DNA of 11,000 nt from an uncultured Collinsella sp. (GCA_900757285.1 CAAENI010000010.1:1-11000); one strand, 5' to 3'. Positions 1 through 6,944 are shown, counted from the first letter of the stretch. Numbers and translations: made by a program. The notes: generated by a model not told the origin, from the sequence alone.

Positions 1-796
1 GAAGGAGAACGGCGTGACGGTGTCGGACGAGGAGGTCGAGAAGGCTTGGAAGGACGCGTGCAAGAGCGCGGGCGGTGCCAAGGCCTTTAAGAAGACCCTT
101 AAGACCTACGGCTACACCGAGGACACCTACAAGGACTCGCTCAAGGAGAGCCTGGCGCAGCAAAAGCTTAAGGATGCTGTGGCGCCCACCAGCAAGCCCA
201 AGGACAGCGAGATCGTCGATTACATCAACGAGAACCTGTCCAACTACAACGATGCCCGTCGCTCGTCGAACATCCTGATCAAGGTTGATTCCGACGCTTC
301 CGACGAGGACAAGGCTGCCGCCAAGGCCAAGGCGCAGGAGTGCCTGGACAAGATCAACTCCGGTGAGCTGAGCTTTGAGGATGCCGTTGAACAGTACTCC
401 GAGGACACCGGTTCCAAGGAGAAGAAGGGCGATGTGGGCTGGGATAAGCTCACCACCTTTGTCGACAGCTACCAGACGGCGCTCGAGGGGCTCAACAAGG
501 GCGACGTGAGCGAAGTCGTCGAGTCGACCTATGGCTACCACATCATCAAGTGCACCGACTACTTCCATGTCGATAGCCAGGTCGATGACATCAAGCAGGT
601 GCCCAAGGACATCAAGAAGTACGTTTCCAACGTGGTGAAGACGCAGGCGGCCAGTACTGCATACAGCGAGTGGCTGGAGCAGTACAAGAAAGACGCCGAC
701 ATTACCGTCAACCCCATGCCCAAGGATGTGCCCTACAACGTGAGCCTGAAGGGCGTCACCAAGAGCTCGACCGACGATTCGTCGACGACTGAGTAA
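1..796 (+). CDS. Peptidyl-prolyl cis-trans isomerase, PrsA/SurA type (C-terminal part, cut at the left edge)
   Basis: Extracytoplasmic foldase that helps secreted proteins fold by isomerising X-Pro bonds. The reading frame is open from base 2 (264 visible residues). The GTG at base 14 is an internal valine (visible context KENGVTVSDEEV), so the start lies to the left of the window. The first ~80 visible residues are Lys/Glu-rich and helical, like the SurA/PrsA chaperone domain. From about base 256 to 560 there is a parvulin rotamase domain with the usual landmarks: NILIKV near its start, FEDAVEQYSEDTGS, then GDVGW, and YGYHIIK at its end. The C-terminus is a Ser/Thr/Asp-rich tail ending DDSSTTE. 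The signal peptide or lipobox expected for PrsA is outside the window, so membrane anchoring cannot be judged. The family call is firm. PrsA is preferred over SurA because the neighbourhood is Gram-positive-like, which is inference. Confidence 0.88.
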   Translation, partial: KENGVTVSDEEVEKAWKDACKSAGGAKAFKKTLKTYGYTEDTYKDSLKESLAQQKLKDAVAPTSKPKDSEIVDYINENLSNYNDARRSSNILIKVDSDASDEDKAAAKAKAQECLDKINSGELSFEDAVEQYSEDTGSKEKKGDVGWDKLTTFVDSYQTALEGLNKGDVSEVVESTYGYHIIKCTDYFHVDSQVDDIKQVPKDIKKYVSNVVKTQAASTAYSEWLEQYKKDADITVNPMPKDVPYNVSLKGVTKSSTDDSSTTE

Positions 797-801
797 TCAT
801 G

Positions 802-827
802 GGGCGGTGCTCGCGCGAGTGCCGCCC
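802..827 (+). other. GC-rich hairpin between the isomerase and yqeY
   Basis: GGGCGGTGCTCG (802-813) pairs with CGAGTGCCGCCC (816-827), with two G-U pairs and a very tight loop. It sits 5 nt after the isomerase stop and ends 23 nt before the yqeY start. There is no T-run after it, so it is not a classic intrinsic terminator. It may be an mRNA 3'-end stabiliser or a weak terminator within a two-gene transcript. Confidence 0.45.
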
Positions 828-850
828 ACGCTATTAGAGAGGATTTGCAG

Positions 851-1294
851 ATGACCAACGAAGAGCTGCAGAAGGAAATGATCGCGGCCATGAAGGCTAA
901 GGACAAGGTTCGCCTGTCCATCATTCGCCAGGTCAAGGCCGAGGTGAAGAATATCGAGGTTAACGAGCGCCGCGATGTGACCGAGGAAGACGTCAACAGC
1001 ATGATCAAGCGTCTGATTAAGCAGACGAGCGAGACGCTGGAGATGTCCATCAAGGCCGGCACCGACCAAGAGCGTACCGACAACCTGACCGAGCAGGTCA
1101 AGATTCTGGAGAGCCTTCTGCCCGCGCAGGTTTCGGGCGAGGAGCTCGAGGCTCTGATTGAGCAGGTCATCGCTGAGCTGGGCGCCACGTCCAAGAAGCA
1201 GATGGGCCAGGTCATGGGCGCTCTGGGTAAGGCCACTGGCGGCAACTTCGATAAGCCGGCAGCGGCAAAGATCGTTGGAGCCAAACTCGCGTAG
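851..1294 (+). CDS. yqeY: GatB/YqeY domain protein
   Basis: A 147-residue cytoplasmic protein of the YqeY family, related to the C-terminal tRNA-binding tail domain of GatB in the Asp/Glu-tRNA amidotransferase. The stand-alone protein's exact role is unknown; a tRNA-linked function is inferred from the GatB relationship. The family is recognisable along the full length: KAKDKVRLSIIRQVKAEVKN near the start, a Glu/Asp-rich helical middle, ESLLPAQVSGEELE, then the C-terminal GATSKKQMGQVMGAL. Length matches the family (about 147-150). ATG at 851 is chosen because the AGAGAGGA ribosome-binding site ends about 7 nt upstream. A TTG at 845 is in frame, but it is too close to that site. It follows the isomerase by 54 nt, possibly on one transcript, and is closed by the terminator at 1323-1356. 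Confidence 0.9.
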   Translation: MTNEELQKEMIAAMKAKDKVRLSIIRQVKAEVKNIEVNERRDVTEEDVNSMIKRLIKQTSETLEMSIKAGTDQERTDNLTEQVKILESLLPAQVSGEELEALIEQVIAELGATSKKQMGQVMGALGKATGGNFDKPAAAKIVGAKLA

Positions 1295-1322
1295 GGACCG
1301 AGCGGCATATAGTTGATTTTGA

Positions 1323-1356
1323 GGGGGCGTGACCATTGCGGTCGCGCCCCTTTTTT
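1323..1356 (+). terminator. Intrinsic terminator of yqeY
   Basis: GGGGCGTGACC pairs with GGTCGCGCCCC (one G-U) around the loop ATTGC, followed directly by six T residues at 1351-1356. It lies 28 nt after the yqeY stop. This is a textbook rho-independent terminator and separates the housekeeping pair from the importer operon. Confidence 0.85.
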
Positions 1357-1372
1357 GATGGCAGCTGAAGGG

Positions 1373-1443
1373 CACTCATTGGGGACAGACTTAAATGAGT
1401 GCCCACTTCCCGGGTACTCATTTAAGTCTGTCCCCAATGAGTG
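1373..1443. repeat. Perfect 28-bp inverted repeat, two REP-like units head to head
   Basis: Left arm 1373-1400 and right arm 1416-1443 are exact reverse complements. The 15-nt spacer can extend the stem by four pairs (GCCC with GGGT). Each arm is itself organised as ACTCATT, GGGGACAGACTT, AAATGAGT, meaning it has its own short inverted ends around a GGGGACAG core. The same core occurs at 6991 and, inverted, at 9478-9485. This is the layout of paired REP units (BIME-like). It lies between a terminator and a promoter, outside any gene. As RNA it would form a very stable hairpin, and as DNA it could extrude a cruciform. The REP interpretation is inference. Confidence 0.8.
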
Positions 1444-1483
1444 GGTGGAAGATTGCGGGTTCTTTACGGGAATGTAGTGTGGG

Positions 1484-1512
1484 CTGCGGAAACGTGGTTC
1501 TTTCCGTACAAT
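1484..1512 (+). promoter_or_regulatory. Candidate promoter of the amino-acid importer operon
   Basis: TACAAT at 1507-1512 is a 5/6 match to the -10 consensus and lies 35 nt before the ATG at 1548, giving a short leader with the ribosome-binding site. The -35 is poor: CTGCGG at 1484-1489 at 17-nt spacing. Its position between the 1373-1443 repeat and the operon fits. It rests mainly on the -10 box. Confidence 0.4.
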
Positions 1513-1547
1513 AGTTCAACTCGTGTAAACGCAGGGAAGGGACATTC

Positions 1548-2279
1548 ATGGCAGACATGATCGAGATCAAGCATCTCAACAAGTACTTTGGCGACCTGCA
1601 TGTGCTCAAAGATATCAACCTCACCGTCAAGCGCGGCGAGAAGCTCGTAATGATCGGGCCTTCCGGCTCGGGTAAGTCGACGCTCATCCGTTGCGTTGAT
1701 TATCTGGAGGAGCCCACGTCGGGCGAGGTCATCATCGACGGTACGCCGCTTACCAAAAAGAATCACCTGGAGATGGCTCGCAAGTATAGTTCCATGGTGT
1801 TTCAGCAGTTCAACCTGTATCCCAACATGACGGTGCTGGGCAACCTGACGCTCGCGCCCATCAAGCTGCAAAAGAAGAGCAAGGAGGAGGCGACCGAGAT
1901 CGCCATCGCCGCGCTCAAGCGCGTCGGCATGGCGCATAAGGCCGGCGAGTATTCGCAGAACCTCTCGGGCGGTCAGCAGCAGCGTATCGCCATCGCCCGC
2001 GCCCTGTGCACCAAGCAACCCATCATCCTGTTTGACGAGCCTACCTCGGCACTCGACCCCGAGATGGTCCAGGAGGTTCTGGACGTTATGATTGAGCTCG
2101 CGCAGGAGGACATCACCATGATCTGCGTGACGCATGAGATGGGCTTTGCGCGCCAGGTGGCCGACCGCGTCATCTTTATGGAGGACGGCCGCATTCTGGA
2201 GGAGGGTACGCCCGAGCACTTCTTCGATAACCCCGAGAACCCGCGCTGCCGCGAGTTCCTGTCCAAGATTCTGCACTAG
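1548..2279 (+). CDS. glnQ: Polar amino-acid ABC transporter, ATP-binding protein (GlnQ/GluA type)
   Basis: Cytoplasmic ATPase that powers import of a polar amino acid, probably glutamate, glutamine or aspartate, through the two permeases encoded downstream. It has 243 residues, normal for the family. All motifs are present: Walker A GPSGSGKST (37-45), Q-loop VFQQFN (84-89), signature LSGGQ (139-143), Walker B ILFDEP (160-165), D-loop SALD (167-170) and switch His196 in VTHEMGF. FQQFNLYPNMTVLGN and LSGGQQQRIAIARAL are typical of the PAAT subfamily. ATG 1548 has a GGGAAGGGA ribosome-binding site just upstream; an in-frame ATG at 1557 is less well placed. It is the first gene of a four-gene operon, with the next gene about 8 nt after its stop. 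The family is sure; the substrate cannot be read from the sequence. Confidence 0.95.
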   Translation: MADMIEIKHLNKYFGDLHVLKDINLTVKRGEKLVMIGPSGSGKSTLIRCVDYLEEPTSGEVIIDGTPLTKKNHLEMARKYSSMVFQQFNLYPNMTVLGNLTLAPIKLQKKSKEEATEIAIAALKRVGMAHKAGEYSQNLSGGQQQRIAIARALCTKQPIILFDEPTSALDPEMVQEVLDVMIELAQEDITMICVTHEMGFARQVADRVIFMEDGRILEEGTPEHFFDNPENPRCREFLSKILH

Positions 2280-2287
2280 GCGCGGTG

Positions 2288-3163
2288 ATGGACATGACGG
2301 ATATGACGAGGGCGGCCGTGTCGCGCCGTCACTTTTTGCAGCTGGCGGGCGCCGGCATGCTTGCGCTGACGGGGACCGCGCTTATCGGTTGCGGTAACTC
2401 TACCAGCGGCGAGGGCTCCGACAAGGGGTCCAAGCTTGCGGCCATTAAGTCGCGTGGTCATCTGAATGCCGGCGTCAAGAAGGACGTTCCCGGCTATGGC
2501 TATTACGACACCGCCAAGGGCCGCTTTGAGGGCATGGAAGTCGATTTGTGCTACCAGATCGCCGCTGCCGTCTTTGGCGTGAGCTACAAGGAGGCCCGCG
2601 CCCAGGAGCTTGTCGAGTTTACCGACGTAACGCCCAAGACGCGCGGCCCGCTGATCGATAACGGCCAACTCGACGTGGTCGCGGCGACCTACACCATCAC
2701 CGACGAGCGCAAGAAGAGCTGGGATTTCTCGACGCCGTACCGCACCGACTACGTTGGACTCATGGTCAAGAAGCGTTCGGGCTTTACCTCGATTGAGGAT
2801 CTGGACGGCAAGGTCATTGGCGTGAGCCAGGGTGCTACCACGCAGGGCCTGATCGAGCAGATGATCAAGGACAACGGCTTTAGCTGCAAGCCCGAGTTTA
2901 GGGCCTTTAGCGGCTACCCCATCATCAAGAGTTCGCTCGACGCCGGCAATATCGACGTCTTTGCCATGGACCGCTCCACGCTGGCCGGCTACATGAACGA
3001 GACCGTTGAGCTGCTGCAGCCCGAGGTCAAGTTTGGCGAGCAGGGCTACGGCGTGGCGACCAAGAAGGGCTGCGACCTTTCGGCCGTGGTCGATCAGGTG
3101 ATTTGCGATCGCCTGGCCGATGGCTGGCTCGACCAAGAGGTCAAGACCTGGGGTCTTGTATAG
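2288..3163 (+). CDS. Amino-acid ABC transporter substrate-binding lipoprotein (SBP_bac_3 family, Tat-type signal)
   Basis: Extracellular, lipid-anchored binding protein that captures the amino acid and delivers it to the permeases. Counting from ATG 2288 (291 residues), the N-terminus carries a twin-arginine motif SRRHFLQ (12-18), a hydrophobic stretch and a lipobox ending LIGC, with the lipid-modified Cys35. So it looks like a Tat-exported lipoprotein. The mature part shows GRFEGMEVDLCYQIAAAVFG and then TITDER (136-141). By analogy with GlnH, a Thr and the Arg in this segment bind the ligand carboxylate. WDFSTPYRTDYVGLMVKK follows. Starts at GTG 2285 and ATG 2288 are both possible. I chose 2288 because AGG at 2278-2280 is 7 nt away; the ribosome-binding site is weak, which suggests translational coupling to the ATPase gene. 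Confidence 0.92.
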   Translation: MDMTDMTRAAVSRRHFLQLAGAGMLALTGTALIGCGNSTSGEGSDKGSKLAAIKSRGHLNAGVKKDVPGYGYYDTAKGRFEGMEVDLCYQIAAAVFGVSYKEARAQELVEFTDVTPKTRGPLIDNGQLDVVAATYTITDERKKSWDFSTPYRTDYVGLMVKKRSGFTSIEDLDGKVIGVSQGATTQGLIEQMIKDNGFSCKPEFRAFSGYPIIKSSLDAGNIDVFAMDRSTLAGYMNETVELLQPEVKFGEQGYGVATKKGCDLSAVVDQVICDRLADGWLDQEVKTWGLV

Positions 3164-3188
3164 GCGCATCGTCCAAGGAAGGAATCAA

Positions 3189-3935
3189 ATGCTCGAAGGA
3201 TTATTTGACGCCGACCGTTGGTCGACGACATTTCAAAACATGGGGCCCTTCTGGGAGGGCTTTGGCGTGACGCTGCAGGTGGTTGTTGCCGGACTGCTGC
3301 TGTCGCTGGTGCTGGGCACGCTGCTGGGCGTGTTCTCGACCACCCGTTCGCGTGTGCTGCGTGGCATTAGCCGCGTGTACGTGGAGTTTTATCAGAACAC
3401 CCCGTTGCCCGTGCAGGTGCTCTTTATGTACATGGCCGGCCCGCAGTTTTTGCAGGCCATGACCGGTGCCGACCAGCCGGTGCGCATCGCGCCGTTCGTG
3501 CTGGGTTTCTTGGGCGTGGGCCTGTATCACGCGGCCTATATCTCGGAGGTCATCCGTACCGGTATCGAGGCTGTCCCGCGCGGTCAGATGGAGGCGGCTC
3601 AGAGCCAGGGTTTCACCCGCGCGCAGGCCTACTGGTACATCGTGCTGCCTCAGACGTTCAAGATCATCCTGCCGCCGCTGTGTAACCAGGCGCTCAATCT
3701 GGTCAAGAACACGTCGGTACTGGCGCTCGTGGCCGGCGGCGACCTTATGTATCGTTCCGACAACTTTGTGAGTCTGTACGGCTACCTGCAGGGATACATC
3801 GTCTGCTGCCTTATGTACTTCATCATCTGCTTTCCGCTCGCCATGCTGGTGCAGTGGCTCGAGCGCCGCTCCAAGGAGCGTCCGCGCGGCGTGAGCCTGG
3901 CCGAGCTGGGGCTCGACAACGTAGAGGAGGCCTAG
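3189..3935 (+). CDS. Amino-acid ABC transporter permease (first)
   Basis: Inner-membrane subunit of the importer, 248 residues, HisM/GlnP family. Hydrophobic segments begin at GVTLQVVVAGLLLSLVLG. The family motif VYVEFYQNTPLPVQVLFMY follows, then the cytoplasmic EAA loop GIEAVPRGQMEAAQSQG (125-141) and LPQTFKIILPP, which contacts the ATPase. The C-terminal tail after the last helix is charged (ERRSKERPRG). ATG 3189 is chosen because AAGGAAGGAA (3175-3184) sits just upstream. The frame stays open further left to 3120, but that part overlaps the binding-protein gene and has no suitable Shine-Dalgarno. It begins 25 nt after the binding-protein stop and ends 3 nt before the second permease. Confidence 0.93.
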   Translation: MLEGLFDADRWSTTFQNMGPFWEGFGVTLQVVVAGLLLSLVLGTLLGVFSTTRSRVLRGISRVYVEFYQNTPLPVQVLFMYMAGPQFLQAMTGADQPVRIAPFVLGFLGVGLYHAAYISEVIRTGIEAVPRGQMEAAQSQGFTRAQAYWYIVLPQTFKIILPPLCNQALNLVKNTSVLALVAGGDLMYRSDNFVSLYGYLQGYIVCCLMYFIICFPLAMLVQWLERRSKERPRGVSLAELGLDNVEEA

Positions 3936-3938
3936 CGC

Positions 3939-4577
3939 ATGGAAATCTTCAACGCGACCAACCTGCTCTACATTTGGGGCGGTTTTGTTAAGACCATCGA
4001 GATCTCGGCGCTGTCGATCTTTTTCTCGCTCATCTTTGGCACGGTGCTGGCGCTTGTTAAAAGCTATGCGCCCCGCCCGTTCCGTATTTTGGTGAGCGCC
4101 TATATCGAGCTGTTCCGTTGCACGCCGAACCTGCTGTGGATTCTGTTTATCTACTTTACGGTGCAGGGTTTGGACATTGTGATTTCGACCATCGCCTTTA
4201 CGCTGTTTACCAGCGCTGTTATGGCCGAGATTGTGCGCGGCGGCCTCAACTCGATTCCGCGCGGCCAGTTTGAGGCGGCGCAGAGCCAGGGTTTTGGCTT
4301 CTTTGCCACCATGCGCTACATCATTCTGCCGCAGACGTTTAAGACGATCATTCCGGCGCTGTTTAGCCAATGCACGACCGTCATCAAGGACAGCTCGTAT
4401 CTTTCGGGCATTAACGTGGCCGAGCTTATGTACACGGCAAACGTCGTGATGGCCCATGCGATCGATCTGTCGCAGGTGCTTATGCTCTACGGCCTGGTGT
4501 TTGCGATGTACTTTGTGCTCAACTTTGGTATCTCGCTGCTGGTCCGAGCTTACCAACGCCGCATCGTAGCCGCATAG
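3939..4577 (+). CDS. Amino-acid ABC transporter permease (second)
   Basis: Second membrane subunit, 212 residues, pairing with the preceding permease as a heterodimer. It shows the family motif AYIELFRCTPNLLWILFIYF and the EAA loop SIPRGQFEAAQSQG (105-118), then YIILPQTFKTIIPAL and KDSSYLSGINVAELMY. The EAA regions of the two permeases are also alike at the DNA level, so they are paralogues from an old duplication. The start follows the previous stop by 3 nt, with GAGGAGG (3924-3930) inside the end of the previous gene as ribosome-binding site, indicating translational coupling. With ATPase, binding protein and two permeases in this order, the operon matches gluABCD of Corynebacterium glutamicum; the glutamate assignment is inference. 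Confidence 0.93.
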   Translation: MEIFNATNLLYIWGGFVKTIEISALSIFFSLIFGTVLALVKSYAPRPFRILVSAYIELFRCTPNLLWILFIYFTVQGLDIVISTIAFTLFTSAVMAEIVRGGLNSIPRGQFEAAQSQGFGFFATMRYIILPQTFKTIIPALFSQCTTVIKDSSYLSGINVAELMYTANVVMAHAIDLSQVLMLYGLVFAMYFVLNFGISLLVRAYQRRIVAA

Positions 4578-4683
4578 CCTGGCTTTCCCTGGCACCCAAC
4601 CTTGGCCTTCAAACCGTCGCTCGCGTACCAAAGTACGCGTCGCTCCTCTTTCAGGCCAATCTTGGGCACCAGGAAAACCCAGG
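4578..4683. repeat. 106-nt imperfect palindrome directly after the importer operon
   Basis: Outer arms 4578-4607 and 4654-4683 are reverse complements at 24 of 30 positions. The middle contains a perfect 7-bp hairpin, CGCGTAC (4622-4628), CAAA, GTACGCG (4633-4639). CGTCGCTC also appears twice as a direct repeat on either side of it. The left arm starts on the base after the permease stop codon. There is no T-run, so it is not a standard terminator. It could be a small non-autonomous repeat element (MITE- or ERIC-like) or an RNA structure stabilising the operon's 3' end. The structure is seen; the identity is not known. Confidence 0.7.
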
Positions 4684-4744
4684 TACGGTATCGTGGGAAT
4701 AAGAGATAAACAGCCCTTTTCTCATTTGTTAGAAAGGAATCGCG

Positions 4745-5368
4745 ATGAGCGATCTGGAGAACAAGAAGAATCCTGTGGTCATTACCATCGCGCGCGACTT
4801 TGGTGCCGAGGGACACGAGATCGGACGCATCCTCGCCAACGAGTTGGGGATTCCGCTGTACGACAACGAGCTGCTGGTGCGTGCGTCGCTGCGCGCGGGC
4901 GAGTCGCTCGATAAGATGGCCGCCTATGATGAGCGCCTGGCCGTGGAGAACATGGCGTTTCTGCCCGACCGCTACGATGCCCGTTCGTACTCGGACAAGC
5001 TATTCCAAAAGATGAGCCAGGTGATTTTGGACTTGGGTGAGACCGAGAGCTGCATTATCGAAGGCCGCCTGTCCGATTACCTGCTTCGCAACAACCCCAA
5101 CCACATTGCCGTGTTGGTGACAGCGCCCTTTGAGGACCGCGTCGAAATCGTGCGCAAGAAGCGTGGCCTTAACAAAAAGAAGGGTGCCAAGCTGGTCAAG
5201 CAGCAGCAGAAGGCGCGTGAGGCGTTCTATAAGCGCTACAGCGCCGGAAAGTGGAAGATGACGAGCGGTAAGGATATCGTCGTCAATCGCGCCAAGCTGG
5301 GCCGCGAAGGCTGCAAAGACGTTATCGCCGCTGCCTACCGCTACAAAGTCGCCCAGCTCGAAGCCTAG
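4745..5368 (+). CDS. Cytidylate kinase-like family protein
   Basis: A 207-residue cytoplasmic P-loop protein of the cytidylate kinase-like family, distinct from the housekeeping Cmk. It begins with a short polar leader, then VITIARDFGAEGHEIGR (12-28), where the glycine-rich loop GAEGHEIG replaces the usual GxxGxGKS; this is the family's normal variant. LGIPLYDNELL follows, a mid-part CIIEGRLSDYLLR resembling the nucleoside-monophosphate kinase core, and a Lys/Arg-rich lid region (KKRGLNKKKGAKLVKQQQKA). Members are expected to phosphorylate a nucleotide, but the substrate of this type is not established. ATG 4745 has AGAAAGGAA just upstream. It is separated from the importer by the 106-nt palindrome and is convergent with the LuxR gene, so it is likely a single-gene unit. 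Confidence 0.85.
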   Translation: MSDLENKKNPVVITIARDFGAEGHEIGRILANELGIPLYDNELLVRASLRAGESLDKMAAYDERLAVENMAFLPDRYDARSYSDKLFQKMSQVILDLGETESCIIEGRLSDYLLRNNPNHIAVLVTAPFEDRVEIVRKKRGLNKKKGAKLVKQQQKAREAFYKRYSAGKWKMTSGKDIVVNRAKLGREGCKDVIAAAYRYKVAQLEA

Positions 5369-5375
5369 CCAATCA

Positions 5376-5407
5376 AAACCACCACAAAGGCACCTTTGTG
5401 GTGGTTT
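5376..5407. terminator. Perfect 15-bp hairpin between convergent genes, probable two-way terminator and REP-like element
   Basis: 5376-5390 and 5393-5407 are exact reverse complements with only CA between them, so the real loop is a few bases wider. T-rich sequence follows on the plus strand (GTTTGTTTT), and on the minus strand the A-rich left side (5375-5378) gives a short T-run. It fills the 42-nt gap between the kinase-like stop and the LuxR stop, an ideal place for a bidirectional terminator. Its sequence is the 9461-9497 element minus 7 nt (GGACAGG) from the core. One stem pair changes from G-C there to A-T here with both strands altered, which supports a selected hairpin. Confidence 0.75.
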
Positions 5408-5410
5408 GTT

Positions 5411-6814
5411 TTAGGCGGAGGGGAAGGCCTTGGTGAGACCGGCGCGCGTCTGCGTGCCGGTCTTTTGATAAATGGAACTCAGGTGGCGCTGCACCATGCG
5501 CATCGAGATACCAAGCTCCTCGGCGACCTGTTTGAGCGGGCGCTCATCTTGGGTCACAGCCACCAGCACGTCAACTTCGCGTGGGGTGAGAGCGTGATCG
5601 GTGATGAAGACCTGACGCTGCTCCTCGATACTCGGTGCTGCCAGCGCCTCCTCGGCAAGCTGTTGATGTTCGCGCTCCTGCTCGGTTTGGGGTAGGCGGA
5701 ACAGGCCGGCTGCCACAAATGCCGCGCAGGCGGCGACGAGCAAAACGAGCGCACCGATCATGATGAGAGCAACATTGCCCGAGGTCACAAGCGCAAGCGA
5801 GACGCCCGACGTGGTGAACGCGCACACGTTATTGGCGGTGCGTCCCATGCCGGCCCAGAAGGCGGGCGCGTGCATGCGCGGTGCCAGCTGAGTAAACGTG
5901 GCAGTAAAGAACGTGACGAAAAAGCCCGAGCTCAGGTAAAAGACAATGAGGCCCAGGTTGGGATCGGCTCCTGCTTCGACGGCTAAGATCGAAATAGTGG
6001 AGAGTACCGTGACGCCGAACATGACGAGTCCCATGTAGCGACGCTCGGCAAGATCAAAGATAAGACCGGCGGCAAGACCGCTCGCTGCCAAAAAGAGGCG
6101 CGGCCGGGTCTGCACGGCGATGGTGCCGTGGGCGTTGGAGAACGTGACCACGTTATCGAGAGTAGAGAACAGACAGGCCAGAATCATGACGAGCGCGATG
6201 CTCCAACACGCCTGCTTGGCAAGGGCGTGCGATGGCTCAACAAGGGGATTGATGGCGGGGCTGGAGCTCTCAGCAGCCTTTTGGGGAACGACGCTGAGGG
6301 CGGAGATGGCGATCGTCGCTGTGCCAAGGACGATGAGCTCTGCGATGCCGCCGCAATTGAGCAGGTTGATGGCGAACTGCATCAGGATGCCCGCGGCATA
6401 GGCTGCTCCCGCACCGGTGGCGAGCTTGGGATCGTCTTGGAATGTCGTTGCGAAGGCATGGTGTGCCGCGCCACCCAGTAGGCCGAGTCCGAGGAATGCG
6501 AGGCATCCCAGAATCTCGAGCGCAAGCGGGCTCGTGGGGGACTGAATCTGAGTCAACCCCAAGATGGCGATGGGGACGGCGGTGCTGACAACTGCCCGAG
6601 GCCGGCCTTTGCGCTGTGCGAGCCCGAGCAGCGGCGCATATCCGATAAAGCCGAGCACGCTCGCACCTAGAATAAAGCCCTGTGCGAGCACAACACGTTC
6701 GGCGCCGGCGAGTAGCCCGACATTGACGTCGAAGCGAAACTCGGCGGCAAGGAAGGCGAAGGTGAAGAGCGCGAGTGCCAGAAGCGCGTTGATTTTAGGC
6801 CTGCTCAGGTTCAA
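5411..6814 (-). CDS. Membrane-anchored LuxR-family transcriptional regulator with a 12-helix domain
   Basis: 467-residue protein in two parts. Residues ~9-371 contain about twelve hydrophobic segments, in an arrangement recalling an MFS transporter. A charged linker (~372-408) follows, then a LuxR/GerE helix-turn-helix at 409-467 starting LTPREVDVLVAV, with recognition-helix region SMRMVQRHLSSIYQKTG (437-453). So it is probably a one-component membrane sensor that binds DNA directly; the signal is unknown. This architecture is common in Coriobacteriia and often controls the adjacent gene. The start is a TTG at 6814-6812, supported by AAAGGA 6 nt upstream on the minus strand. It is divergent from the surface-protein gene at 7041 and convergent with the kinase-like gene. 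Family certain; target genes inferred. Confidence 0.9.
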   Translation of the reverse strand: MNLSRPKINALLALALFTFAFLAAEFRFDVNVGLLAGAERVVLAQGFILGASVLGFIGYAPLLGLAQRKGRPRAVVSTAVPIAILGLTQIQSPTSPLALEILGCLAFLGLGLLGGAAHHAFATTFQDDPKLATGAGAAYAAGILMQFAINLLNCGGIAELIVLGTATIAISALSVVPQKAAESSSPAINPLVEPSHALAKQACWSIALVMILACLFSTLDNVVTFSNAHGTIAVQTRPRLFLAASGLAAGLIFDLAERRYMGLVMFGVTVLSTISILAVEAGADPNLGLIVFYLSSGFFVTFFTATFTQLAPRMHAPAFWAGMGRTANNVCAFTTSGVSLALVTSGNVALIMIGALVLLVAACAAFVAAGLFRLPQTEQEREHQQLAEEALAAPSIEEQRQVFITDHALTPREVDVLVAVTQDERPLKQVAEELGISMRMVQRHLSSIYQKTGTQTRAGLTKAFPSA

Positions 6815-6851
6815 GGACGGTCCTTTGGGTGGACGAATAATCGTGTCCTCG

Positions 6852-6879
6852 ATTGTAGCGTTCCCGGGACGAGTGTGGC
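6852..6879 (-). promoter_or_regulatory. Candidate promoter of the LuxR gene
   Basis: On the minus strand TACAAT (6857-6852) matches the -10 consensus at 5/6. GCCACA (6879-6874) at 16-nt spacing is a weak -35 (3/6). It lies about 40 nt upstream of the TTG start. The same TACAAT box precedes the importer operon. Tentative. Confidence 0.35.
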
Positions 6880-6916
6880 GATGGCGAAATCATATTGACT
6901 TAAACCGCAGGTAGAG

Positions 6917-6944
6917 GCCTAGGTTCACATCTACGAACCTAGGC
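6917..6944. promoter_or_regulatory. Palindrome upstream of the first surface-protein gene, candidate operator
   Basis: GCCTAGGTTC (6917-6926) and GAACCTAGGC (6935-6944) are exact reverse complements with an 8-nt spacer. It sits about midway between the divergent LuxR gene (start 6814) and the surface-protein gene (start 7041), roughly 100 nt from each start codon. No T-run follows, so it is not a terminator. The inner core TAGGTTC-N8-GAACCTA recurs exactly at 9514-9535 before the second surface-protein gene. The 22-bp dyad size suits a LuxR-family dimer; binding by the neighbouring regulator is inference. Confidence 0.55.

Noticed and set aside
2276..3169. Minus-strand open frame opposite the binding-protein gene
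   Set aside because: Shadow of a clear SBP_bac_3 gene; no ribosome-binding site or family motif.
3201..4631. Long open frame (476 codons) on the minus strand opposite the two permease genes
   Set aside because: It is the antisense shadow of two well-supported permease genes in high-GC DNA. Its translation is rich in His, Arg and Gln with no recognisable domain.
5396..5695. Plus-strand open frame of 99 codons opposite the LuxR HTH region
   Set aside because: Shadow of the LuxR gene; begins inside the terminator hairpin and has no recognisable domain.
6807..6812. AGGTTC at the LuxR start codon, a possible extra half-site of the palindrome
   Set aside because: A single 6-base match inside a coding start without its inverted partner; expected by chance.
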